Positions 1 to 7,328 of a DNA stretch of 57,963 nucleotides are shown here, in pieces; position 1 is the first letter of the stretch; each line of letters starts with the position of its first letter. A program made the translations under genes and the position numbers. Source of the DNA: DATMQA01 sp035566895. GTDB taxonomy: Bacteria > Verrucomicrobiota > Verrucomicrobiia > Limisphaerales > UBA8199. The notes under the pieces are model-generated. The model made no database searches, was not told the DNA's origin, and saw only the letters and a program-made list of their open reading frames with translations. The stretch is from positions 1-57,963 of the forward strand of contig DATMQA010000219.1 in NCBI GenBank assembly GCA_035566895.1. Reading direction: 5' to 3'.

Positions 1-1522
1 GAAAATCATCTAAACGATGCGGAAAGCGCCAGGCCCAAAGCAAAATCGCCGCGATCAACGCCAGCAACACGCAACCCAGCCACACCAGTCGCCTTTCCAT
101 TTGGTACGTCGTGTCCGTCCCGGACCGCCGTTCGTCATTGCCCCGCGCGCAGGGTCGGCTCGTTTCAGTCCCACTGGTTGGCGCCTCTCCTCGGCCACAC
201 ACGAGCGCCACGCCATAGCCCGCCAGCAACGGCCCCGCGAAGATAATCACCGTCACGAACTTCACCGGATAGTTCATCAGCGTCAGTTGCGGCAGGAGCT
301 TACGCAGCGCTTCATAGACGAAAGTCTTGTCTCCCAAAGCACAAATGAAAGCCACGCCGGCTGCTCCCGCCAGCAGCCACACCCGCCGCTCGCGCCCTCC
401 CCACACCGCCAGCAAACCCAGCAGCAACGTCCCAACGCCCGGATAATACGAAGACGTCCAATACTGCCCGTATTGGAAAAACACGTCCTGATTCCACGTG
501 CTCCCGAACACCCTTGGCACCAGGAAATTGGTCCAGCCCCGGGCCGGCAGGGACCAACTCGTATCGGCGTATCCCCGCTCTCGTTGCGAGTGCGCCGCCA
601 GGTCCATGAACGGCAGCAACTGTGCCGCCGCCAACGCCGCCACCAGCAGCACCACCAGCCCAAACCTCTGCGCTGTGCACCGTGGACTGTGGGCCGTGGA
701 CTGTGGACTGTGGACCGTGGACTGTGGACCGTGGACTGTGGACTGTGGACCGTGGACCGCAGCCTTTGGACTTTGGACTCCGAAAACGCTCTCGCACACC
801 CATAACGCGGTCAGGAACAGCCACGTCAGCAATATCGTTTCCGGCCCGCCCGCGAGCATTTGCATGCCGCCTGCCAGCGCTGCCAGGATTACTTTGCGCC
901 CGCCTTTGCGCCAGGCCTGTTCCACCGCCAAAACTACCCATGGCATCCAACTCAAAGTCGCCATGTGACTCGGCCACATCAGCAGGTTCAGTGACAGCCC
1001 GTTAAAAGCAAACACCAACCCCGCCAGCGATGCCCCCAATCGGTTGCCCGTCCAACGGTAGGCCAGGAAATACATGCCCAGGCCGGCAAACCAAAGATGC
1101 AGCAAGTCGAAGAACGTCAGCGACCAGCTCAGCGGCAGCAGCAGATAGATCAAGGCTGGTGGATACAGCGGCATCGTGTTCCACTGGGCAAGGAACGGCA
1201 CACCGCAATTGTTATACGGATTCCAGAACGGCAGCTCGCCGTGCCAGAAACACTCACGCTGGTAATGCGCCAGCGGATAAACGAACAAACCAAAATCGCG
1301 CAGCACGAAGGTTTCGAGACCCAGCAGGACCTGCGGGAAAGCGACAAAGACCAACCCTCCCAGGAAAAGCGCAAACCAACCCGCGGATAAATCCGAAAGC
1401 CGAGCTCCGACGGCCGAAAGAAGGCCGACGGACCGAAATCCGAACGACCCATCTTCGTCGGTCGGAATTCGAGATTCAGCTCTTCTTCGGCTTCCGGCCT
1501 TCGGATTTCGGATTTCGCTCAT
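1..1522 (-). CDS. Polytopic membrane protein, YfhO/GT-C-like, 3' end cut by window edge
   Basis: The frame is open from an ATG at 1522 to the left edge (about 507 codons, no stop), so the C-terminus lies outside. The translation holds about ten hydrophobic segments. An early motif FWNPYNNCGVPFLAQ is followed by PLYPPALIYLLLP, and this PFWNP/G-x-P/YPP pattern is typical of YfhO-like and related GT-C-fold membrane proteins that use lipid-linked sugars. A luminal SWSLPARGWTNFLVP segment and a later MNYPVKF motif fit the same group. Two parts look repeat-derived: residues about 3-46 are encoded by CGAAATC-type repeats, and residues about 248-281 by a CTGTGGA array giving a 7-residue period (HGPQSTV, HSPQSTA). 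The true start could therefore lie further downstream. That a membrane protein is encoded is clear; the exact family and sugar substrate are inference. Confidence 0.8.
   Translation of the reverse strand, partial: MSEIRNPKAGSRRRAESRIPTDEDGSFGFRSVGLLSAVGARLSDLSAGWFALFLGGLVFVAFPQVLLGLETFVLRDFGLFVYPLAHYQRECFWHGELPFWNPYNNCGVPFLAQWNTMPLYPPALIYLLLPLSWSLTFFDLLHLWFAGLGMYFLAYRWTGNRLGASLAGLVFAFNGLSLNLLMWPSHMATLSWMPWVVLAVEQAWRKGGRKVILAALAGGMQMLAGGPETILLTWLFLTALWVCESVFGVQSPKAAVHGPQSTVHGPQSTVHSPQSTAHSPRCTAQRFGLVVLLVAALAAAQLLPFMDLAAHSQRERGYADTSWSLPARGWTNFLVPRVFGSTWNQDVFFQYGQYWTSSYYPGVGTLLLGLLAVWGGRERRVWLLAGAAGVAFICALGDKTFVYEALRKLLPQLTLMNYPVKFVTVIIFAGPLLAGYGVALVCGRGEAPTSGTETSRPCARGNDERRSGTDTTYQMERRLVWLGCVLLALIAAILLWAWRFPHRLDDF
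681..778. repeat. Heptamer array (CTGTGGA/CCGTGGA), in frame inside a gene
   Basis: Fourteen consecutive 7-nt units: mostly TGTGGAC or CGTGGAC, with one degenerate unit CGCAGCC and two final TTTGGAC units. The array lies inside the minus-strand membrane-protein gene and stays open in that frame, adding about 33 residues between two membrane segments. A longer array of the same family with the same polarity and the same TTTGGAC end is at 22956-23118. Confidence 0.9.
1389..1517. repeat. Inverted CGAAATC/TTCGGAT repeat block
   Basis: Units such as CGAAATCCGAA and GGCCGAAAGAAGGCC on the left (1389-1448) face TTCGGATTTCGGATTTCG-type units on the right (about 1460-1517). They form an imperfect inverted repeat with a 7-nt periodicity on the right arm. 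The block overlaps the proposed N-terminal 45 codons of the minus-strand membrane protein. Confidence 0.7.
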
Positions 1523-1842
1523 TCCGTTGCAGTCGCCCCACAGTACCTACCCGGCCATTGGCCTTACAAGGAGGATTGGAGGTCACACCAGAATGCTCGG
1601 ACCATTCTGCCATCGGAGGTCCATTGGCTTTCGGATTTCTTTGGCGGATAGGCTCTGCCTTCGGCCGGCGACAATAAAATACGCAGCTGCGATTTTTACT
1701 GTCGCGACACTATTTATCGTAGCTGCGATTTTTATTGTCGCATCTCTGGACCTTTCAAGGCCGTTTTCCCAGTTTGTCGGGGTTTTTCCTTGCTCCAATG
1801 CTTGTTCTTCTGAGATGCTCGGCATGAATTCATCCTCGAGCG
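1523..1842. other. Intergenic stretch with short direct and inverted repeats
   Basis: This is the divergent gap between the membrane protein gene and the GltD-like gene. A 23-nt motif GCAGCTGCGATTTTTACTGT plus CGC occurs at 1683-1705 and again at 1719-1741 with two changes (36-nt period). The outer sequence GCGACAATAAAA (1669-1680) is the reverse complement of the end of the second copy, so the block can also fold as a hairpin. A 92-codon minus-strand frame (1583-1861) covers the area and has a GGAG eight bases before its ATG. It overlaps the GltD-like start and encodes the repeat itself, so I do not call it. No promoter is clear enough to mark. Confidence 0.6.
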
Positions 1843-3276
1843 ATGAGCGACGCCGGTTCACATAACCTGAACTCCAAATACGCCTGGCGCGAGCTGGCCC
1901 GGGAGGAGCTGCCCAAACGCTCGGCCACCGACCGTGCTGCCGACTTCCTGGAGATTTACGGCCTCCTGGACGAAGCCACCGCCCGCGAACAGGCCAGCCG
2001 CTGCATCCAATGTCCCAACCCGACTTGTGTCGCCGGATGTCCCCTCTGCAATCCCATCCCCGAATGGATGCTGCTGACCGCCGAGGGCCGCTTCCTCGAA
2101 GCCGCTGCCCTGTTAGGCTCCGTCACCAACATGGCCGAGATTTGCGCCCGCGTTTGTCCTGCTGAGAAACTGTGTGAGAACACCTGCCTGTTGGAGGGAG
2201 TGTCGGAGCCGGTTTCGATTCAGGCCATCGAGCAGTTCCTGAGCGAATACGCCTTCGCCCATGGAAAGGTCGATGCCAGCACCGCCCCGCCCAATGGAAT
2301 GAAAGTGGGTATCATCGGGTCCGGTCCCGGCGGCTTGGCCTGTGCGGAAGAGGCCGCGAAAAGAGGTTACTCCGTCACCGTCTTTGACTCCGCGCTGGTG
2401 CCCGGCGGACTGCTGGTGAACGGCACGCCCGCCTTCAAGCTCGACAAATCCATTGTCCAGCGCCGGCTCGACCTTTTGAAAAAACGCGGCGTCGTGTTCC
2501 GACTGGGCGTTAAGCTCTGGGAAGACCTTCGCCTCGGGCAGCTCCGGACCGAGTTCGATGCCGTGTTTCTTGGCTGCGACTCTCGCAAGGCGCGTCCGCT
2601 CGAGGTTCCCGGTGCGGACCTCAAGGGCGTCGTTCAGGCCCTGCCTTTTCTCCTCCAGAAAACCACGCCCTTGCCGCTGGACGTTCCGCAGATCGATCTC
2701 AAGGGCAAACGCGTTGCGGTCCTCGGCGCCGGGGACACTGCGATGGACTGTTTGCGCGCCGCGATTCGCTATGGCGCACGCGAGGTCACCTGTGTCTATA
2801 GGCGCGACGAAGCGGATATCCGAAGTACGCGGCAGGAGTACAAAAACGCGCTCGAGGAAGGCGCAAAATTCATTTTTTGCGCAACGCCGGTGGCCGTGTT
2901 GGGCAATGCGGGCAACGAGGTCACCGGCCTGCGCCTCATCCGCACTGAGCTCGGCCTGGCCGACGATCGAGGTCCGCGTCCGTTCCTGACTCGGGCCGGA
3001 ACAGAATTTGAGTTGGAGACCGACTGGGTCATCCTCGCCTTGGGATTCGACCCGCTGCCATGCCCGCACACCGATGATTTCAGCGCCCTCGCTACCAACG
3101 AGTGGGGCGGCCTCACCGTTGATGCCAAACAGATGACGAGCTTGCCCGGAGTCTTCGCCGGCGGCGACCTGGTGCGCGGCCCGAGCACCGTGCTGCATGC
3201 GGTGCGCGATGGCCGCGCAGCCGCAGCGCAGATCCACGCTTATCTCTCCGCGAAACGCGAACCGGTCAGGGGATAA
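1843..3276 (+). CDS. GltD/NfnB-like NAD(P)H:FAD oxidoreductase
   Basis: A 477-residue flavoprotein related to the small subunit of glutamate synthase and to the large subunits of NfnB-type ferredoxin:NADP oxidoreductases. The N-terminal cysteine domain carries two sets of cysteines (C54, C57, C62, C66, C69 and C101, C105, C111, C115) for two [4Fe-4S] clusters. An FAD-binding GSGPGG motif follows at about residue 160, then a second Rossmann motif GAGDTAMD near residue 295 for NAD(P)H, and a C-terminal GGDLVRGPSTVLHAVRDGR that closes the FAD site. Length matches the family. No large glutamate synthase subunit is adjacent; the next operon is the NAD-linked Hox hydrogenase on the other strand. 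A role in moving electrons between pyridine nucleotides and ferredoxin or glutamate is plausible but not shown. The ATG at 1843 has no strong ribosome-binding site. Confidence 0.88.
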   Translation: MSDAGSHNLNSKYAWRELAREELPKRSATDRAADFLEIYGLLDEATAREQASRCIQCPNPTCVAGCPLCNPIPEWMLLTAEGRFLEAAALLGSVTNMAEICARVCPAEKLCENTCLLEGVSEPVSIQAIEQFLSEYAFAHGKVDASTAPPNGMKVGIIGSGPGGLACAEEAAKRGYSVTVFDSALVPGGLLVNGTPAFKLDKSIVQRRLDLLKKRGVVFRLGVKLWEDLRLGQLRTEFDAVFLGCDSRKARPLEVPGADLKGVVQALPFLLQKTTPLPLDVPQIDLKGKRVAVLGAGDTAMDCLRAAIRYGAREVTCVYRRDEADIRSTRQEYKNALEEGAKFIFCATPVAVLGNAGNEVTGLRLIRTELGLADDRGPRPFLTRAGTEFELETDWVILALGFDPLPCPHTDDFSALATNEWGGLTVDAKQMTSLPGVFAGGDLVRGPSTVLHAVRDGRAAAAQIHAYLSAKREPVRG

Positions 3277-3338
3277 CGAAGCGAGCGAGACCGCAGGGAA
3301 TCCCTTGTCACGCACGGTTTGTCCGGTAGTTTGCTCTC

Positions 3339-3830
3339 ATGAACTGGTTGCAGGTTTGCGAAGATCGAACACTGACTGACCTGCCTTACAAGATCGAGTT
3401 GGACAAACACGGGAAACTCGTTTTGAGTCCAGCGGGAAAGCAGCGTTCTAAACTCAAAGGCAGGATTCAAGGCCTTCTCAGCCGACTTTTGCATCATGGG
3501 GACCCTTTGGTAGGATGCGCCGTCGAAACAACCGAGGGCACGAAGGTGCCTGATGTCGCCTGGATTTCGGATGCACGCTGGATTTCCATGAACCCGGATG
3601 AAGTCAGTTGCTCGGTGGCACCCGAAATCTGCATCGAAATCCTCTCTCGTGCCAACACCGTTGCTGAGATGCTCGGCACCGCGGAAAGACCCGGTAAACG
3701 CGAGTTGTATTTTCAGGCGGGTGCCGTTGAGTTTTGGATTTGTGATGATGCTGGCCAAATGTTCTTTCACAATCGCTCCGGCCAGATCCCGAAATCGGAG
3801 CTCTGTCCGGGCTTCCCGGACAGGGTTTGA
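3339..3830 (+). CDS. Uma2-family (DUF820) putative endonuclease
   Basis: 163 residues with the Uma2 layout: an early RSKLKGRIQ helix, then the nuclease-like core TKVPDVAWIS, APEICIEILS and the terminal LYFQAGAVEFWICDD strand-turn. The PD...E-x-K-type core (the D of PDV, the E of IEILS, the K of PGKRELY) is visible. The family is widespread in cyanobacteria and Verrucomicrobiota in many copies; its physiological role is not established. It begins 62 bases after the GltD-like gene, on the same strand, and ends three bases before the convergent hoxW stop. It is slightly shorter than typical members (about 180-200 residues). Confidence 0.8.
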   Translation: MNWLQVCEDRTLTDLPYKIELDKHGKLVLSPAGKQRSKLKGRIQGLLSRLLHHGDPLVGCAVETTEGTKVPDVAWISDARWISMNPDEVSCSVAPEICIEILSRANTVAEMLGTAERPGKRELYFQAGAVEFWICDDAGQMFFHNRSGQIPKSELCPGFPDRV

Positions 3831-3833
3831 GGT

Positions 3834-4322
3834 TCAAACCTCGGCTGCCTTCTTCCCGACTTTGCGTCTTCGCTGTCGAACCGCCTTGCCTCCCGTGCCT
3901 GGTGCGAGCTTCTTGATCTCGCGGAGGGCCTCCGAAAAACCTCGCCGTGCAAACGGCGAAAGGTTCTCGCCAACCCCAATGTTCTCGACCGGGATCGTCA
4001 ACCACCAGGCCTGCGGCGCGTGCCCGAACACGTCCCGCGCCAGGGCCAGCAACGTTCGCGGGTCGGCCGCGTGCGCCATGATTTGCGAAGAGTCGGCGGG
4101 AGTGAGCGCGCGGAGTTGGACCTCGCGGGGCGCATCCACCGCCGCATCCACAAAAATGACTTTGTCGGCCCGGGAGATCGGCTCGGCTAGTTCGGGAGTT
4201 AGCAATCCGCAACTCAGCGTGCCCACCCCGGGAAGGTTCAGCCTCGCGACCGCTTCGGCCACTCGCGGGCCGACACCGTCATCACTACGCAGCGTGTTGC
4301 CATAGCCGATAACTAAAAGCAT
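3834..4322 (-). CDS. hoxW: Hydrogenase maturation endopeptidase HoxW-like
   Basis: A 162-residue peptidase of the HycI/HyaD/HoxW family, which removes the C-terminal tail of the [NiFe] large subunit after nickel insertion. It begins MLLVIGYGNTLRSDDGVG, the hallmark GxGNxLxxDDGxG nickel-sensing motif, and continues with VIFVDAAVDA and a later histidine region (DVFGHAPQAWW), as expected for the metal-binding residues. The same frame is open upstream to 4547, but that part encodes the inverted repeat at 4349-4427, so the ATG at 4322 is preferred. It is the last gene of the hox operon, 110 bases after hoxH. A basic tail (VRQRRRKVGKK) is unusual. Confidence 0.88.
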   Translation of the reverse strand: MLLVIGYGNTLRSDDGVGPRVAEAVARLNLPGVGTLSCGLLTPELAEPISRADKVIFVDAAVDAPREVQLRALTPADSSQIMAHAADPRTLLALARDVFGHAPQAWWLTIPVENIGVGENLSPFARRGFSEALREIKKLAPGTGGKAVRQRRRKVGKKAAEV

Positions 4323-4348
4323 AGAGCGTGTTTGAAAACCATTCCCAT

Positions 4349-4427
4349 TGTAGCAGCCGACGCAAGGAGGCTCAAATTTCGGCCCTCTTGAGTAATCGAT
4401 CAGATCCTCCTTGCGTCGGCTGCTGCA
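4349..4427. repeat. 22-bp-arm inverted repeat between hoxH and hoxW
   Basis: The left arm TGTAGCAGCCGACGCAAGGA(GG) at 4349-4370 pairs with 4406-4427; only one of 22 positions differs, and a 35-nt loop separates the arms. It starts five bases after the hoxH stop, between two co-directional genes. It resembles REP or MITE-like elements rather than a simple terminator, since no T-run follows on either strand. Confidence 0.85.
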
Positions 4428-4432
4428 ACGAC

Positions 4433-5857
4433 CTACCCTCCCCGCGCGATCTCTCTCACCACTTTCCCATCCGGCGCAATGAGCCGGATGTGCAGCGGCA
4501 TTTGACCCACCGCATGGGTCGAGCAACTCAGGCACGGGTCGTAACAACGGATGCCGTGCTCGATCCGGTTTAGCACCGGTTCGGGGATGTCCTCGCCGCG
4601 GACGTAATGTCGCGCAATTTGGGCGACCGTACGATTCATCGCCAGGTTGTTCTGACCGGTGGCGACGATCAAATTGACTTTCTTGAGCAGACCGTCCCGG
4701 TCCACAGTGTAATCGTGGAAAAGCGTGCCGCGGGGGGCTTCGCTGACACCCACGCCGCGAAAACTGTTGATGCCCGCATCCGCCCGGAGGTCCTCGCTCA
4801 GCAGGTCCGCGTCGTCCATGTAGGCCTCGACCCGCTCGATCGCCGTCAAAACCTCGATCAGGCGCGCGTAGTGATACAGGAAAGAAGACGTCACGGCGCC
4901 CCGGCCCATTTTCTTGAACTTCTTCAGCTCCGCATCGGCTTTGGGCGTGCCCATTTGCTCCGCGATATTGAGCCGCGCCAGCGGTCCGACCCGATACATG
5001 CCCTCCGGGAAACCCAACGGCGTGTAGTACGGCGACTTAAGATACGATGTCGGTTGCACCGCTTCGCTGATGTATTCGTAATATTTCTGCGGGTCGAGCT
5101 GGTCGGCAATGACACTGCCGCTGCTGTCCGTGAAGCGCAGTTTGCCGCCGTGATGTTCCCAGTTGCCCTCCGCATCGACCAATCCCATGAACAGGGACGG
5201 GAAGTTGCCGAAAATTTGAATTTCCTTTTTGTGCGTGTCGAGCGTCTTCTTGAACAGTTCAAACGCCGTCTTGGTTGTGGCATAGGCTTCCGGCAGCCAG
5301 GCCCGAATCCGGACGCTGCCCTCCTCCGTGAGCGGACTGCGCACACCGCCCGGCACCGCCCAGGCCGGATGGATTTTTTTGCCGCCGAGGATTTCGATAA
5401 TCTCCTGGCCGAACTGCCGCAGGCGAATGCCCGCGCGCGCCAGCTCTTTGTTGGAGGCGATCAATCCAAACACATTCCGTTTCGCGGGCGGTGTGTCCCA
5501 GCCCATCAGGAAGTCCGGTGCGCTCAGGTGGAAAAAGCTCAACGCATGGCTTTGGATAATCTGGGCCAGGTTCATCACGCGCCGCAGCTTGTCGGCCGCC
5601 GGCGGAATATTCACCGCCATGATGGCGTCCCCCGCTTTGGCTGAGGCCAGCAAATGGCTCACCGGGCAAATCCCGCAAATGCGCGGGGTGATGCCGGGCA
5701 TTTCGGAATACGGCCGGCCTTCGCAGAATTTCTCGAACCCGCGGAATTCCACTACGTGGAACTCGGCATCCGAAATATTGCCGGCGTCGTCCAGGAAAAG
5801 ACTAATCTTGGCGTGGCCCTCGATGCGGGTCACCGGGTCGATGATGATGCGTTTCAT
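4433..5857 (-). CDS. hoxH: [NiFe]-hydrogenase large subunit HoxH, group 3d
   Basis: 474 residues carrying the NiFe active site of the cytoplasmic bidirectional NAD-linked hydrogenase. The N-terminal ligand motif RICGICPVSH gives C61, C64 and H68; the C-terminal motif DPCLSCSTH gives C442, C445 and H448. About 26 residues follow the last histidine and are the tail expected to be cut off by HoxW. The start MKRIIIDPVTRIEGHAK is the family's usual beginning, so the ATG at 5857 is chosen although the frame is open to 5902. It begins four bases after the hoxY stop, suggesting translational coupling. All metal ligands are intact, so the enzyme should be functional provided hyp maturation genes exist elsewhere; none is in this window. 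Confidence 0.95.
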   Translation of the reverse strand: MKRIIIDPVTRIEGHAKISLFLDDAGNISDAEFHVVEFRGFEKFCEGRPYSEMPGITPRICGICPVSHLLASAKAGDAIMAVNIPPAADKLRRVMNLAQIIQSHALSFFHLSAPDFLMGWDTPPAKRNVFGLIASNKELARAGIRLRQFGQEIIEILGGKKIHPAWAVPGGVRSPLTEEGSVRIRAWLPEAYATTKTAFELFKKTLDTHKKEIQIFGNFPSLFMGLVDAEGNWEHHGGKLRFTDSSGSVIADQLDPQKYYEYISEAVQPTSYLKSPYYTPLGFPEGMYRVGPLARLNIAEQMGTPKADAELKKFKKMGRGAVTSSFLYHYARLIEVLTAIERVEAYMDDADLLSEDLRADAGINSFRGVGVSEAPRGTLFHDYTVDRDGLLKKVNLIVATGQNNLAMNRTVAQIARHYVRGEDIPEPVLNRIEHGIRCYDPCLSCSTHAVGQMPLHIRLIAPDGKVVREIARGG

Positions 5858-5861
5858 GGCC

Positions 5862-6437
5862 TTATCCAAACTTAAGCTGTGCCCCTTCCAACTTCGGTTC
5901 AACGCCGCTCAGCACCTGGGTCAGCAGCGCTTTGATCCGCTCAGCCGGCGGCGGGCAGCCCGGCAGGAAATAATCCACCCGCACCACCTCGTGGACGGGT
6001 TCAACTCTCTCCAGCAAGGCGGGCACGATGCCCGGCTCCCTCGGCACGCTCGGGTTGGACTGCGCCCCTTCGACGTACGCGCGCTGGAGCACATTCTCAG
6101 CGTTGCTCAGCCCAAGCTGGTTGCGCAGCGCGGGCACGTTGCCGGTGACGGCGCAATCGCCGAACGAGACCAGGACCTTCGTCCGCGCGCGGACCTTTCG
6201 AATCATTTCGAGGTTGTCCTCGTTGCAGACCGCCCCTTCGATGAGGCAGAGATCGACATTCTCCGGATACTCCTTCACGTCGATGATCGGGCTATAGACC
6301 AGGTCAATCTTCCCGGCCAGCTCGAGCAGAAACTCGTCCAGGTCCAGGAACGACATGTGGCAGCCGGAACAGCCTCCGAGCCAAACCGTGGCAACGCGGA
6401 GAACGGGCGTGGGGTTTATTTGTTGAGCGGGTTGCAT
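5862..6437 (-). CDS. hoxY: [NiFe]-hydrogenase small subunit HoxY
   Basis: 191 residues, the short small-subunit form of group 3 hydrogenases. It has one proximal [4Fe-4S] cluster and no Tat signal, so it is cytoplasmic. Cluster ligands are visible in GGCSGCHMSFLD (C23, C26), in SFGDCAVTGNVPALRN and in LPGCPPPAERI. It passes electrons between HoxH and the HoxU clusters. Its ATG lies one base after the hoxU stop and its own stop is four bases before hoxH, so it sits tightly inside the operon. Confidence 0.95.
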   Translation of the reverse strand: MQPAQQINPTPVLRVATVWLGGCSGCHMSFLDLDEFLLELAGKIDLVYSPIIDVKEYPENVDLCLIEGAVCNEDNLEMIRKVRARTKVLVSFGDCAVTGNVPALRNQLGLSNAENVLQRAYVEGAQSNPSVPREPGIVPALLERVEPVHEVVRVDYFLPGCPPPAERIKALLTQVLSGVEPKLEGAQLKFG

Positions 6438-6438
6438 G

Positions 6439-7152
6439 CTAAATCCATTGTTTCTTCTCCCTCGCGGTGACGATGAACTCGAGTTTATTGCGGTCGCGCT
6501 CCATCTCGGAAACCGTCGAACCTTTGTAGAATAGCGCGCCGGTCGGGCAAGCCATGACGCACTTGCCGCACTTGGTGCACGTGTCGGACGCCCCCCACGG
6601 CTGGTTCAGGTCGGAAATAATCGTCGCCCGCGCGCCGCGGCCGGAAACGTTCAGGGTCCCGGCTCCTTCGATGTGCCAGCAGACGCGCACACAGCGGGCG
6701 CAGAGAATGCACCGGTTATGGTCCATGCCAAACAGCCGGTGGGTGTCATCGACTTCCCATTTCGGGAAATTGTAACGGTAGCGGACGTGGTCCATCCCTT
6801 GGCTGGAGGCAATCGTTTGCAGTTCACAATGGCCGTTGGCGACGCAAACCGCGCACGTGTGATTGCGCTCTGCAAAAAGGAGCTCGAGTGTCATCCGCCG
6901 GTACTTGCGCAGCCGTTCGCTGTCGGTCTTGATGTCCATGCCCTCGGCGACCCGGGTGGTGCAGGCCGGCAGCAGCTTGGCGATACCGGCCACTTCCACC
7001 AGGCACAGCCGGCAGGCGCCGACATCATACACGCCCTCGAGGTGACAGAGCGTCGGAATGGCAATGCCGGCGTCTGTGGCGGCTTCGAGAATCGTCGCAG
7101 TCTCGTCGGCGCTGACCTGTTTGCCGTCAATCGTGAGTGTTTTGGCTGCCAT
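6439..7152 (-). CDS. hoxU: Hydrogenase diaphorase iron-sulfur subunit HoxU
   Basis: 237 residues, matching the N-terminal part of NuoG. A plant-type [2Fe-2S] domain comes first (C36, C47, C50, C64), then the His/Cys cluster motif HTCAVCVANGHC, and finally two [4Fe-4S] motifs, CILCARCVRVC and CTKCGKCVMACPTGA. It wires the flavin of HoxF to HoxY. The gap to hoxF upstream (176 bases) is unusually long for this operon and is filled by a large inverted repeat. Confidence 0.95.
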   Translation of the reverse strand: MAAKTLTIDGKQVSADETATILEAATDAGIAIPTLCHLEGVYDVGACRLCLVEVAGIAKLLPACTTRVAEGMDIKTDSERLRKYRRMTLELLFAERNHTCAVCVANGHCELQTIASSQGMDHVRYRYNFPKWEVDDTHRLFGMDHNRCILCARCVRVCWHIEGAGTLNVSGRGARATIISDLNQPWGASDTCTKCGKCVMACPTGALFYKGSTVSEMERDRNKLEFIVTAREKKQWI

Positions 7153-7203
7153 AAAATTGCGTCAGTTCAAATCTTCGGCGCGAGATAATCGGTCAGTCAT
7201 TGC

Positions 7204-7317
7204 GGCGGAGCGCGGACATTCCTGTCCGCAGCAACTTCCGAACGCCAGCGCCGGCCGGATTTGCCGCCAATTTTGCGTATGACACATTGCTGCGGACAGG
7301 AATGTCCGCGCTCCGCC
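7204..7317. repeat. Perfect 31-bp inverted repeat between hoxF and hoxU
   Basis: 7204-7234 and 7287-7317 are exact reverse complements over 31 bp (arm ends GGCGGAG and GCAGCAA), with a 52-nt loop. Each arm also contains its own palindrome GGACATTCCTGTCC. The long stem and self-palindromic arms suggest a mobile hairpin element rather than a terminator. It lies inside the hox operon. Confidence 0.92.
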
Positions 7318-7328
7318 CACGGGGTTTG

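Noticed and set aside
17..805. Plus-strand open frame at the left edge
   Set aside because: Antisense of the membrane protein, whose frame has about ten hydrophobic segments and family motifs.
1583..1861. 92-codon minus-strand frame with a GGAG site
   Set aside because: Overlaps the start of the GltD-like gene and mostly encodes the local direct repeats; no recognisable family.
2113..3315. 400-codon minus-strand open frame opposite the GltD-like gene
   Set aside because: The plus strand has full FAD and NAD(P)H motifs; this frame has none.
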